DNA from: Tubiluchus corallicola
Lineage: Eukaryota > Priapulida > Priapulimorpha > Priapulimorphida > Tubiluchidae
Assembly (NCBI GenBank): GCA_030141605.1
Contig: JAQGDQ010000343.1
Span: forward strand, 185,361-249,360
Direction: 5' to 3'
Length of the DNA stretch: 64,000 nucleotides
The position numbers and the translations under genes are program-made. The first letter of the stretch is position 1. Each line of letters begins with the position of its first letter. The notes under the pieces were generated by a model, which was given only the letters and a program-made list of their open reading frames with translations, was not told the origin of the DNA and made no database searches. This document shows positions 28,401-43,400 of the stretch, piece by piece.

Positions 28401-31400
28401 CATTTAGTGTTTCAGAATGTAATGATATAATGAGTGAAGCTCATATATGAGATGATAGCATTATGGTGATCATATGATATATGACCAGCATAATAATTAA
28501 TGCTGCAATATCCAGCTGACAAGATAGGCTATACCGATGTGGGGAAAGTATGTAAAACAAAGCAACGTGTTCTCAGTGGATGCACAATAATTCAGCGTCT
28601 TAAAATAGGAATATAATATATAATATTGTAATAGGAATCACCGGTTTAATTTTGACAACAAAATTACTTAATTGCACTGATACTAACATTATTTAAAATA
28701 AGTATTTGAATGTATGCAGTTTGTTGGATTAATTAACTAATTTATATTTCAAATGAAGTGTTAATTTGTAATGATACTCCTATAATACTGGTCAATCAAC
28801 TTACATGAACTACTACTGCTAATACTGCAGCACATAGTAACTAGGAATGGAAAAATTTAGGACATATTTGACCAGCAAATACTTTGTTTATTCTCTTGTT
28901 TCAATACCAGGTATTTCATTCAGACTTACTTGGTATTAAACTAGTAACTTGAACGAGAATCTAACTGCAATTTACGATATCAATGATTGACTCGTGTATC
29001 AGTGGAAGCATAAAGAACAAGGTTGCAACTTCGAGGTTCAATATTGTCAGAAACCTTGCAGTTACAGTGAGCACTAGGGCTGAGCATTCTCTACTGCAAC
29101 TTCAAGGTTCAATATTGGCAGAAACATTGCAGTTACAGTGAGCACTAGGGGTGAGCATTCTCTACTGCAACTTCGAGTTTCAATATTGTCAGAAACCTTG
29201 CAGTTACAGTGAGCACTAGGGGTGAGCATTCTCTACTGCAACTTCGAGTTTCAATATTGTCAGAAACCTAGCAGTTACAGTGAGCACTAGGGGTGAGGAT
29301 TCTCTACTGCAACTTCGAGGTTCAATATTGGCAGAAACCTTGCAGTTACAGTGAGCACTAGGGGTGAGCATTCTCTACTGCAACTTCGAGGTTCAATATT
29401 GGCAGAAACCTTGCAGTTACAGTGAGCACTAGGGGTGAGCATTCTCTACTGCAGCTTGGAGGTTCAATATTGGCAGAAACCTTGCAGTTACAGTGAGCAT
29501 TCTCTACTGCATCTTCGAGGTTCAATACTGGCAGAAACCTTGCAGTTACAGTGAGCACTAGGGGTGAGCATTCTCTACTGCATCTTCAAGGTTCAATATT
29601 GGCAGAAACATTGCAGTTACAGTGAGCACTAGGGGTGAGCATTCTCTACTGCAGCTTGGAGGTTCAATATTGGCAGAAACCTTGCAGTTACAGTGAGCAC
29701 TAGGGGTGAGCATTCTCTACTGCAGCTTGGAGGTTCAATATTGGCAGAAACCTTGCAGTTACAGTGACCACTAGGGGTGAGCATTCTCTACTGCATCTTC
29801 GAGGTTCCATACTGGCAGAAACCTTGCAGTTACAGTGAGCACTAGGGGTGAGCATTCTCTACTGCAGCTTGGAGGTTCAATATTGGCAGAAACCTTGCAG
29901 TTACAGTGAGCACTAGGGGTGAGCATTCTCTACTGCAGCTTGGAGGTTCAATATTGGCAGAAACCTTGCAGTTACAGTGAGCAGTAGGGGTGAGCATTCT
30001 CTACTGCAGCTTGGAGGTTCAATATTGGCAGAAACCTTGCAGTTACAGTGAGCACTAGGGGTGAGCATTCTCTACTGCAACTTCAAGATTCAATATTGGC
30101 AGAAACCTTGCAGTTACAGTGAACACTAGGGCTGAGCATTCTCTACTGCAACTTCAAGGTTCAATATTGGCAGAAACCTTGCAGCTACAGTGAGCACTAG
30201 GGGTGAGCATTCTCTACTGCAACTTCGAGGTTCAATATTGGCAGAACCCTTGCAGTTACAGTGAGCACTAGGGGTGAGCATTCTCTACTGCAACTTCGAG
30301 GTTCAATATTGGCAGAAACCTTGCAGTTACAGTGAGCATTCTCTACTGCAACTTCGAGGTTCAATATTGGCAGAAACCTTGCAGTTACAGTGAGCACTAG
30401 GGGTGAGCATTCTCTACTGCAACTTCGAGGTTCAATATTGGCAGAAACCTTGCAGTTACAGTGAGCACTAGGGGTGAGCATTCTCTACTGCAGCTTGGAG
30501 GTTCAATACTGGCAGAAACCTTGCAGTTACAGTGAGCACTAGGGGTGAGCATTCTCTACTGCAACTTCAAGATTCAATATTGGCAGAAACCTTGCAGTTA
30601 CAGTGAACACTAGGGGTGAGCATTCTCTACTGCAACTTCAAGGTTCAATATTGGCAGAAACCTTGCAGCTACAGTGAGCACTAGGGGTGAGCATTCTCTA
30701 CTGCAACTTCGAGGTTCAATATTGGCAGAAACCTTGCAGTTACAGTGAGCACTAGGGGTGAGCATTCTCTACTGCAACTTCGAGGTTCAATATTGGCAGA
30801 AACCTTGCAGTTACAGTGAGCACTAGGGGTGAGCATTCTCTACTGCATCTTCGAGGTTCAATATTGGCAGAAACCTTGCAGTTACAGTGAGCATTCTCTA
30901 CTGCAACTTCGAGGTTCAATATTGGCAGAAACCTTGCAGTTACAGTGAGCACTAGGGGTGAGCATTCTCTACTGCATCTTCAAGGTTCAATATTGGCAGA
31001 AACCTTGCAGTTACAGTGAGCACTAGGTGTGAGCATTCTGTACCAGAAAGGAAATTCGAATCGAATTTGTGACTTTTGAATTGGAATCGAACCGAATTTC
31101 AGTATTTCAAATTCGAATTGAGATTGAAAGATTTTCGCACAAGTTTTCGAACCACGAGTAAAAATTAGTCTTACAAAGATCATGCAGATTACTCGATTTT
31201 GTTCTGCAGTACAACCACTGAAAATTTGTTTAAAATTGTGCACAGAAATCACAGCTAAATTCTTCAAATTTCATGATAAAGAACGTATGTGGTTTTGAAG
31301 TACTGAATTATTCGAATCTATAGGTTTAGGTTCGAATCGAATTCGAACTAAAAAAACTCCATTCAAATGTTCGACGCTTACCCCTAGTGAGCACCATTAT

Positions 31401-34400
31401 AGCATACCTCATTAGCTTTGTAGTAGAACAAATGCCGGTGCAGTTTCTTCGACGGTCTTCCAAAAGAAAAATTCTGTTGCAGTTGTTCGACCATTTCATA
31501 AGCCTTGGAATATTCCTTGAAATTTGTGATGTTCTGCGGAACTGGCATGCATTTCAACTCGCTGATGTGGCTGTCCTTGTACACCTTCCACCTCATAGGC
31601 ATGCTCTTTGCCGATGGGTTTGTAGTTGTAGACATTAGACACATCTATGGGCATAACCATAGAGGAAAGAAAGAAAATTGAATTTGGTAAAGGAGAATTA
31701 CCTTTACGTAAATTGAGAATCATGTTGCTGGAACGAAGCCTATGCGCATAATCCGTAGAGGAAAGAAAGAGAAATTGAATTTGTTAAAGGAGAAGCATGT
31801 TGCTGGAACGAAGCCTATGGGCATAATCCGTAGAGGAAAGAAAGAGAAATTGAATTTGTTAAAGGAGAAGCATGTTGCTGGAACGAAGCCTATGGGCATA
31901 ATCCGTAGAGGAAAGAAAGAGAAATTGAATTTGTTAAAGGAGAAGCATGTTGCTGGAACGAAGCCTATGGGCATAATCCGTAGAGGAAAGAAAGAGAAAT
32001 TGAATTTGTTAAAGGAGAAGCATGTTGCTGGAACGAAGCCTATGGGCATAATCCGTAGAGGAAAGAAAGAAAATTGAATTTGTTAAAGGGGAAGTACTTT
32101 TACGTAAATTGAGAAGCATGTTGCTGGAAAGAAGCCACCTTCCAGCAATATGGCAGCTGCCTGTCATCAGATATTTATCATTACTTAGAAACTTTTGGTA
32201 ATTACAGGAAAGCTTGCATTTGCTTGAGCCAAACAAACCACCAAATCACTTTTTCAAACATTTTGATTATCGACTAGTTAGGAAAATAAGTGCTTTCATT
32301 GAAACAGCACCTCCCTGCACAGCTTACATGCTCAAAGGCTTTCTTTGCACTTTTTTGTTTCAACTGCTAATAACGTACTTTGAGGCATTTTAGATATTAA
32401 CTGTTAATCACAGTTAGGTGTGAGCATTCTGTGCCAGAAAATGAACTCGAACCGAATCAAGTTTGTGACTTTCAAATTCGAATCGAACAGAATTTCCAGA
32501 TCTCGAATCCGCATCGAATTTCAATTCCGTTTTAAAGATTTTCATATAAATTTTCGATTCACTAATAAAAAGCGGTCTCACAAAGATCATGCATATTGCT
32601 TCATTTTGTTTTGCACTGAAAACACTAATATTTGTCTGAAAACTAAACACAGAAATCCAGCTAAACTTGATTGCTTGCTGTTTCAAATGTTTTAATGATA
32701 AAGAATGATAGTTGAAATGGTGTATTATTTGAATCCATAATTTTAGCCTCAAATCAAATTCAAATTAAAAAAAACTTGTTCGAATCGAGCTGGAACGCTC
32801 GATGCTCACTGCTAATAACAGTAAAAGTACATTTACAGTAACTAAATACGAAACGTCAATGAGAAGTCGAAATTTCTTAATGTCATTGTTTCCCAACGTG
32901 AATTTAACTTGGACAACCTCTGTCTTGGGTGCAGTGTTTCTTGTTCCTTATTTATATTTTATAATGGTATAACTTTCATTGTGTTCATTTGTAAAGGGTT
33001 TCCAAATTAACATTTAATGAACAACATAAATGATCTTCTGATTCTAACACTAAAGACCTTTGCTTTTGGGATAGCGTTTCCAATCCAGATTTGCAGTGAT
33101 TATAAAGGCGATGTTAGCGACTGTTGCAAACATAGTCCAGTTGCAAAACTGGACAACTGGTGCAATTAATTCACATTGTTCTTGCCAGAGCAAGCACTGA
33201 ACTAAATCCGACAAGTTGAGGCTGGATCTGGATGAGTCTTTGTAACAATGATAATTGCAATTGCACTTACCTTTTTCCTTTCCACCCAAGCTGATACAAG
33301 CACGGGACCGTCCTGTGCATTTACCATTTCTCCCAAAGTCATGGTTTTGGCCTCGAGTGACTTGATGTCTTGGGGTTGATCGTCCTTCCTGACGTAGCCC
33401 GCGCCGTAAGAGTTCTGTATGTATAGGTAGTCAAGCAACTGCACCGTCATCGGTATGTTGTCGAAATAAATCTGCAACAAGTTTTTTACAAATTCAATAT
33501 ACAAATGGACTTAACAACAGTTGAGCAACATTAGAACAACATTGAAATAATTTGGAGAAATTGAATCACGCTGCACATCTTTTCCCTACAGATAAGCTAA
33601 AGTGCAAATATCGACCTTAAGCTCTAGAATAGTGTGGATTAACAGCAATGATAAGGCCATCAGATAAGTGCTTTACCGCCCTTCCGCCTCTTGTAAGCAT
33701 GTTTTACAACAGTGGACAGTGAGTGGTTAAATAAAATGTATAGGTTTAAATAGTCAGTGACAGATGCACACATTCAAGCACTTTATTCATTCAAAGATAT
33801 TTATAAAGCAAACTATTGAACATACAAAATGCCACAACTCAGTACAGATTTATAAAATTTTCATTTACAATTTAATTAAAAACAGAAATGATAACTCGTT
33901 AAAGCAAACAAGACAAAGCGTGACAGAATTTATCTTTCAAGAATCAAATATAGAAAAATCAGTAATTCAAATTCCATTACTTCGGATTGCATTGTACTTT
34001 CAGGAGTGTCATCTCGTGCCAGTTTGACTACATCTAAATCAGACTTTACCATACATTTTTGGTTTCAGGGCTTAACTGGACACTCCATATGGTGTGTTAA
34101 CAGCCAGGATGTCAGTTGGCTGTTCCACCATATTCCCAACCCACCTTCTTTGATTAATAAAGTAATCTTTAGATATTAATTCTTGTTTTTCTTACCCTGT
34201 GAAAGTGGTTGTAGAAAGTGGTAAGCAGTCGATCAATTATCTGCCCTTGCAAGTTACCCTGGAAATGTATCAGCCCGTCATCTACATGGTCTGGTTCCTT
34301 GCCTAAGAAGTGAAACTCGTCAAGAAACGTGTAACCCGTTAATGGATCCGCCACTACATACACCTGGGTAAAGCAAAAAAACATAAGTACATTTACATTC

Positions 34401-37400
34401 CAGTTAATAAGGATGATTTTGTTGATTTTAAAACAGCATGTCAACGTTTCGCAAAAGTTTGATAACACTTTCGGAAACACACATAGTTGTACAATGCACC
34501 AAGCTTTGAAAAGATTAATCAGTGATAACTGAATCGCGGTTTAAATAAATTTCAGTAACAGGCAAAACAACCTATTCCCAAATAACCATTTGGAAATGTT
34601 CAAAAACGGCCATTAACATGCAAAGAAAATTTGGTATTATTTTAGAAAAACAGCGAGAATTCAAATCGCTTCCGCTGCACTAATTTCATTCACTGAACTT
34701 TTAACAAGACGAGGGGAGGACGGGTGATGGAGGTTTATCGATCAAGATCAAAAAATGCACTTTTAGAAGCTCATAAGATTAAACTAATGACTTTGTCTTG
34801 TCTATTCTAGAACTGTTCCTCCGAGCTCACGAGGTTAAACTAATGGCTTCGTCATGTCCATTCTAGAACGGTTCCTCTGATCTCATGAGGTTAAACTAAG
34901 GGTTTTGTCATATCCTTTCTAGAACTGTTCCTCTGATCTCATAAGGTTAAACTAAGGGTTTTGTCATATCCTTTCTAGAACTGTTCCTCTGAGCTCAAGA
35001 GGTTAAACTAATGGCTTTGTCATATCCATTCTAGAACTGTTTCTCTGAGCTCATAAGGTTAAACTAATGGCTTTGTCATATCCATTCTAGAACTGTTTCT
35101 CTGAGCTCACGAGGTTAAACCAATGGCTTTGTCATATCCATTCTAGAACTGTTTCTCTGAGCTCATAAGGTTAAACTAATGGCTTTGTCACGTCCATTCT
35201 AGAACTTCCTCTGAGCTCACGAGATTAAACTAAGGGTTTTGCCGTATCCTCAATAAGACAAACTATCTCATCATTTGATTATTGAGTCAGTATACTTGCC
35301 TCGTAACGGCTCCGTATGTTCGGAGATGGACGTTCATGACAGAAGACCTTTGTTGTCTGTTTGCCTTTCAAGCCAATAACCATTTGGTAAACAGCGATCT
35401 CTGGACTAGGGTTTCTGGCACATCTGCAAGTGAAAATTGCAACATTCTAGTTACACAAATTTAAAACCAGAGACAAGAGTAAGAGTCAGCATCAGTGACA
35501 ACAAGCTTTGTTTAACACAAGAACAGGTCTTAGAGGAATATATCTGATTGAGAGAGCAAGGTCCATAGCTGCCTTGGACACAGCACGACTTGTTTGATAT
35601 TATAAAGATAGGTCAAAAAAACAATGCTTACGGTCACTTATCCAAGTACATGGCTAAGTCAGTTTATTTAACTTTGATAACTGTTCCACTTAATTCTATA
35701 CATGAACTTTGTTTGGTTACATTACTTACTTGACATGTGTTAGTGGGAAGTAGTTTTGCTAGTGTGCGTCTGTTGCCTGTCCTAATGCAGCTGACAATTA
35801 ACCAGCTTTAGGTTATTGCTGAGACATAATCTTTAGTCTGCACTATGTAGTAATACACTGTACTTTGAAACTTTGAACTTCTTTATTTCTGAAAGCTTCC
35901 ACGCCACAAACAATTTTTGAAACCTGCAGTATATCAACTGATAAAATTATGATATAGTTTGCAATTCAATTTGATTAAATACATGACATTTGTTTGAATT
36001 TAAACTTGTTTTTGCTAAAATTTTGTCATTGTAATATGAGTGTGGCACATAAAATGTAGGCTACTGTGTGCTTATAATAACTGTACAGGCCAGTAATGTA
36101 AATTTTTGTCATAAACCATTTGCTTAATATCTAGGCCGTTTCAACTAGTAAATAGTAAAAAATACTGTTTAGTTAGGTAATAATTACAGGGCCAAATAGG
36201 TGTGATAAAAATTTCAAGTATTTCTATGTAGGAAGAAAATGAGATACCTTGCATTTTTATTTATTCTGTCCACAACCTGCCTAATCCGGAGCAATGGATC
36301 CTGTTTCTCTGCCTCTTTCTGTAATTTTCCCGCCTCGGATTGGGGGTGTGCATATGGATGATCAGAATACGATAAGTACTTACTAATTTGTCTGAACCTG
36401 TTGCGACTCATCGTTTTACTGATCAGAGCATTCCCAAGATCGTCATCATTAGACCAGTAGTCCAACATGAAAGCTTGCTTGTTGTAGCCCATTATTATGA
36501 GAATGCCCAGGAATGCTTTCATCTCAGCGACTGTGACCGGATACCATTTGGAACTGGTCTCTTTCGCATTTTCCCAACGCCTTTGCTGCGCGTAACGGTT
36601 GGTCGATCTGACAAGATACGAAATCAGCTGCCCATCAAAAATTTGATAGAAATAATCTATTTCTCTGGCCTCGGGTCCCAGTGGAAAAGCCGCTCCGGGA
36701 GGGGGACCAGCAAACGGTTTGGGCGTCCACGGAGAGACCTCTTTCTTCCAATTCCGCCACTCGGCTCCTTGATTTGGGTTGCGCACGCTGGTGTGACTGC
36801 ATTGCTGTCGATTCTCCTGGTATCCCTCCTCCTGCCCGTGCGGTGGTTGTTGCTGCTCTATGTGCGGTTGCGACTGATCGTGAAATACGATGATTAAATC
36901 ATTATTTGCACTAGTTGTGTCCACGTAAGCTTGTTCTCTGTTTTGTTGCTGTACGTATTCACACATCACGTAGTTTTCGCTGTACATGATTACGTAACGA
37001 AAGACGCTAAGCACATCTGCACAGATCAGCGCTTGCAATATGGCGGATCTCGGCGTCCGCTGGCGTGTTGACGATCAGCAAGTTGGCGCAAAATGCGAAA
37101 CGGAAACCATAACGAAATGTTAGATTGAGCGTCTTTCTTGTTCGTGCTAGACAAGCGTTACTCTAGTGGTTAATTACTGTGATGGTTATTCGTAAAGCTA
37201 TATTTAAACTACCAGTACGTAATGGTTTTAGTAAAACAGTCTGGTTACTGTATAATTACCCTTTTGATTGCTTTGTTGCCTGTCTGATTAGCTTTATTGC
37301 TTGACTGGCTGGTTTGTAGACTAGCTATCTATATCAATGTGTTTGATTTAATTCTAATTAATTGAATACAGAGTGGTACTTTGTACGTCTGCAGGAATCA

Positions 37401-40400
37401 ATTGACAAAAATATGAACATTATTTTCTTATTTATCAGGGAAATGTTTGCAGTGATGAACATTTTGATAAAAAATATAAAAAAACATGTCATTAAAACAA
37501 TTACTTATTGCCATGATCCAGAAATATGCAATTTGTTGGTTAGTGGTTATTTTGTTAAACAGAAGTTAACACTTTAGTTAAATGTATTTATCGTGGCTAG
37601 AGCTGTAACTGTTTTTCACTATACATGTATCCCGCCACAACCATCCGGACTGGATTCCAGTTTGAAGATTGCAACATTCTCTATCGTGTATATACAATTC
37701 TGTCACACTGATCAGTGCCAAGCCTAAGAAACATGCCGGTGTTTTAGTTCCTTTTCATGCATTTGTAATTATTTGCGCGTATCTGTCTTATCTGTATTTG
37801 TATTTATAATTATATGTAATATCCGCGTATTTGTAATTATCTATCTTAAATTACTCTTGAATTGCATAAGTGTAATTCTCGGTTTTTTTCTACATTCTAG
37901 CTGAAGCCTTGCTTGACATGTCACAGTCGGTCCAGTTAGCATCGCCCAGTTCCAGCTACATGGGCGTGTCACCGGGTCACAGTCAGACCAGTAGTGCCCT
38001 CATAATGCGCTTGCAGTTCTCTGAGCTCGAGAGTCCAGGATTCGCCTACCAACCGATGTTCTCTCTCCATTGTAGCAACATGGTAAAGTCTTGCATGCAG
38101 TAATTAATCAAATTATGCTAAATTCAGGGTTCCCACAGTTAAGGAAAATCCTTGAAAATACAGGCTAGCCTGGAAAGTCGTGGAAAAGTCGGAAAAAGAT
38201 AATTTAGTAAAAAGTCAGGGAAAATTATGAAAATGGGGCAAAAAATAAGGGTAATTAGAAAGGGTTGCAAAAATAATCACCGTGAACTGATATTTTTCCA
38301 AACATATTTTTCAGCGATTCGTGTTCAAATGAAATTTTGCTATGGCAGGTTCCCAATTTCAATTTCTCTTCCAAAAATAATGATTGGATTAAGAAAGTTT
38401 ATTTAATGTGTTTAGTTTAATTTCGTTAGCACCACTGCAACTGTGCCAACACATTATATATCAGTATATGTATGAATGTCCATACACAAAAAAATCTGAA
38501 CACATACACACATCTGAAAAATTTTGCACCTCTACTGGGAATCGAACACAGGCATGCAAGACGCTCATGAAATGTTTGTTCTGTTGAGAATTGTGTTCAT
38601 TTGTGATGTCATCACTAATTGGACTCGCTCGCCATTAATTAAGTTTTTAACCTATTATATTAACTATCAGAAACGCTTTAGCAGTATTATAGGTTTTAAA
38701 AGATTCAAGATTTATTTATTTTGCAAAATGGCTAGTAAAATGTATACTTTTTACCATACTTCAAAATGGGGTAGGCTACGAAACTCATCCTGTTTTTCTT
38801 TAAATGTAATTTTGAATCTGATTTTCATTTTCAGATACAGCAGTTGCTAGAATACATCACACAGGCGACTTCCAATGTCCAACTGTCAATAGTGGCGCAT
38901 ACACGAGGTGCCAACAAGTCCTGGATGCATTGGCTTCTAACGGGAAGTCCTTACAATGATGACTTCAACCTCAATGAAGCCAAACGAGCGGAGATACATC
39001 TGGAACATAGCTCAAACCATCTGTGCCAAATGTTCAATGTAAGCGCTCCGATTTTTTTGATTTGCATAAGGGAGCATCCATGCAACACCACTTATGTGCT
39101 TTTGTATAGCAAAATCGTTCATAAGTCGACAATTGAGTTTTTCTAGTTATTTACATATCCTGAATCTCCATTTCACGAGGATCATTTTGATACCAAGTTC
39201 ATTGCTCTATGTTATTTCTAAGCTTAGATAATCTATGTTGAAGTTGGGGTGCACGCTACACACAGAAAAACGTAATCCTGAGAAAATCACTGTTAAAGTC
39301 AGCCATTGTTTTTTGTAGATTTCTACAAAACACTTAGCAACTGTAGATATGTTGCTTGCAAGAGCACATTGAAGTCCATAGTTTAGTGTTTAAAACCAAT
39401 AGATGGCTCTTCCTATGAAAGATCTCGGCTTGGCAACAGAAAAAACCTGAAGCAATATGAATGCTTCCACGAACTACTATCATTTTTTTAAAACATGACC
39501 AGAAGATGTTACCACAAAAGTGGAATAAAATGTAATTATACATTTACATTTAGTTGTTAAGAAAACTGTGCTAGAATGAATTATTTTTAACGGTAGAACA
39601 GAAATGAGTATTGTGCTGATGATTAAACCTTGACTCTCTGGTTCCTGTACATCTAGTAGTAAAACTGAATTTAAAGCGTACAAAAAGCGCAAGTTTATCT
39701 GGCACCACGGAACAGTCTAGGTTTCATTACTCCACGTCAGAATTACAGAAGGAAAGGCAAGATAAATTTAGCTGAAAAGAGACATGCAAATTTATCTAGC
39801 AAATGTGCAGCAAAACTATAAACTTTTCCTAAGAAAACAAGAGTACTTCATGTACCTTTTATCTATTTTAGCTTACAAGTCCGAGTTCTGACACGCACAC
39901 CAAGCAGGTGATTTGGGGGCCAAGTTCAGGAACCGAACAGGTGACTTCAGATCTTTCCGGGAAGTATCCTGATTGCATCAAGGCAGATGACATGTTACAG
40001 TTGACTCCACTTGGTCGTTATCAGGTAAATCATAAAAAGTCAAATGAACTCATGTTAACACTTAAAGAAATATAGCATCGCGACATATGCCTGGCGGAAA
40101 GCTTCCCGGTCAAGGATTCGGTTTATTTTTGTTGGAATTTCTGCCAATAATGAGCACAGCGAATTTTTACAGTAAGTCCTCGCCCAACAACTCCTCATTT
40201 AGCGACGTTTCGTTTTAACGAAGCGGAACATTTGACACCTTTTTTCACTTAACGACGCACGTTTCATTTTAACGACGATTTTTTACCTTGCTGAAAGCCA
40301 ATTTTCATTTCATCAACAACTTTTTTACTCAATTTGAAGCATTAAAGCGGCACATATTGCATTATTCTGCTTTAAAATTGCATTAGTAATGTAAACAGTG

Positions 40401-43400
40401 CAATTATTATACATGTTTTTGCTTCTCGACTGACAGCTATACCAGCTGCTATTTCTATCAAGCGAGACCTGTGAACAAACTTTGTGGGAAGGAATTCTAC
40501 CTGCAACCTGTTCTTATAGCAACCAGACTAGGTAGTAAATGATACAGTGCTCCGGTATGATAAAATTTCCAATGTCGCCCCAGTGCTTGGCTTTGACTCT
40601 GCAGTTCTTATTGTTTAATGGCTGCCTAGGCTTAAACCTTAATGAAAGAGAAACCGCTAGCTAGGTACGTATTGGTAAGAAAGACAGTTGGTATCAAGCA
40701 AGCAGAAAGAAATTAATCAGGTATATAAACCATAAAGAAACTCAAAACGTTTAATTTGTATGATTTAAGCAGCATTGATTTTTGCCTCTGGAACGTATCT
40801 CAATTCTTTTACATTACTTTCTATGAAAGTCTTTGTTTCGTTTAACGACGTTTTGCTTAACGTCGCATTTTGTTGGAATGCATTAGCATCATTAAGCGAC
40901 GACTTACTGTATAATGTTTTTCATATTTGCAGTCTGCAGAAGTTGTATGTTTAAATTTTCTGTTCATTACTCAAATAATTTTTATTAAACCTTTTTTCTT
41001 TTCTGAACAGCTTCATGGTTATTACAGGAAACAAACTGTCAAATGGCCTAACAAGGGTCTCAGTGAAGAAAGTTTTCAATGAAGAAGGGCAGGGAATACT
41101 AAAAAAAACTGCTGAATTAAGTGAATATGAATGCAGGTTAGGGAAAATCCTTGAAAATGCACGCTATCCTGGAAAGTCAGGGAAAAAGGCAATTTGGTAA
41201 AAAGTCAGGAAAATGGAGCGAAAAGTCGGGGAAATTGGAAAAGGTTGCAAAAATAATCACCGTGAACTGATATTTTTCCAAACATATTTTTCAGCGATTC
41301 GTGTTCAAATGAAATTTTGCTATGGCAGGCTCCCTGTTTCGATTTCTGTTTCCAAAAATAATGATTGGATTAAGAAAGTTTATTTAATGTGATTAGTGTA
41401 ATTTTGTTAGCACTACTGCAACTGTGCCGACACATTATATATCAGTATATGTATGAATGTCCATAGACACAAGTGTTTGAATACGTATACTGCTAATGCA
41501 ACTTCTGTTTATTCTGGTTATAGAAAATCAATATTTGGTCGGGGAAAAGTCAGGGAAATTTATTTTAAAATTCTGTGGGAAACCTTGAAATTGCTTGGAA
41601 GTTGCTGTTGGATTGGGCCAAAGGAAGCTCTAGTTTTTGTTGACTTGTAAAGCTCTTGGTCCATTAAAAAACATAGACAAGATCTACATGTGTAATTGCA
41701 AAATGTTTTAGCCTAGCACAACTGTAGGTTCGACAAACAGTGCTTTGTTGGTCGTAGCGGCTGACAGTATTACATGGCATTAGTTAAAGGCGTATGTAAA
41801 TAGCATGAGTGTTTTTTACTAGTGAGAGAGAGAGAGAGAGAATGTAAGCGAGGGAGAGAGAGAGAAAGAGAGAGAATGTAAGCGAGGGAGAGAGAGGGAG
41901 AAAGAGAGAACGTAAGAGAGTGTGATACATATATATAAACAAACATATGTATGTGTGTTATAAATACGGTAATGATTGCACAAACCACTCAGTAACCTGT
42001 TAGTTTCCCATTTGAGTTTAGCCTAAAACTCCTACCTGGTGTACAATTCACGATGGTTTTAGTTTAAATTAGAATTTCAGTTTGGTAAAGAACTGGAATT
42101 TACACTGTTAAGCTTTTTATAAAATGGCGCCCAGCTCTTTTAATTCGCGTTTGTCTTCGTATAACAGATAATGAACGGTTTACGGAAGTTCAACGTCACG
42201 TATCGAGGTGATCCTGACTTGCAGCCAATCAGAAGCTTCGAATGTGCCACGCTCGTACGAGCATTCTACAGGCTCACGTCGGCTATAAATAAAAAGGTAA
42301 TGGTTATTAAATATAAAAAGTATTTTTTTCTTGAAAGCGCGGTAATAATGTCAAAATCAATGCAAACCACAAATGCAATGATGTAGTTAATCGGTTTTGA
42401 ATAGTTATAAATGATTTTAAATCTGAGGTTTTTTTATTGGAAACTTTATACAACACAAAAAAGTCTGCAAAACAGTTCCAGATGTGTAGAGTTTTGGCTA
42501 TGAAGCACATCAGTGCAATGCTAGCATTTTTGTCGTGATGGGCCGAGTCGATTAGTGATCGGTGAATGAACGGTTGTGTTCGGTGAACCGTGAAATATTT
42601 AAAATCAGTTGAAATCAAGTTGTTTATCTTCCACTGGTTAGCAGTAATGTTTTAAATTTTTTCAATGCACATTTTTTCACGCTTTGTTTACTTTCGCATT
42701 ACTAAATTATCATATAATTATCGATTATCGTATAGTCTGTCTTTTGTATCATGATGTTGTTCTGACAATGATCATACAAGACGGCAATACTAGCCGAGAG
42801 TTAGCCGTGCAAAAACATGGCCGCGTCTTGTGTTCCCCGAAAGAACGATGTTATAATAATTTTATAATGTTATAATAAAGAACGATGCTTTAGATTTAAA
42901 AAATACACTTTTATTTGACTGATGACTGACTGACTCTTTACAGCTCAAGTCAATCTATTATCTTTCTTCCTACCATTTCCACTAACACATCCTTCTACCC
43001 TTCCTGTGTGATCTAACCTTTCTCCCAGTTCTTTTTTTTGTTCACTCATCCATTCTTTTTTTATCAGGTTCACATGACATGTGGCTTATACAAGCCTTTG
43101 CTTCTCTAGCCCACTGCAGTACAATTATTCTTTTATGATAACGATAGTGTATGAAACATAACAATTTAATACAGTATGATGTAATGATTTTGATGTCACT
43201 GTGTGCATAACGTCATTATATTGTACTGAATGTGATAATAATAAATAAATAAAAAAAAACTGCGTCAAGTAAGTATATGAACTTACAAAAAAAAAATTAT
43301 AAAATTCCCGGTTGGGTAAGCCATCAATTATTGATCAGTTCGGTAAAATAAAAATTGCTGACTTTATAAGATTAAATGTAAGAATGAATTATTAAAAAAA

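Noticed and set aside
31720..32077. Repeat protein with a 25-residue unit on either strand
   Set aside because: Produced by the 75-bp repeat; no coding signature.
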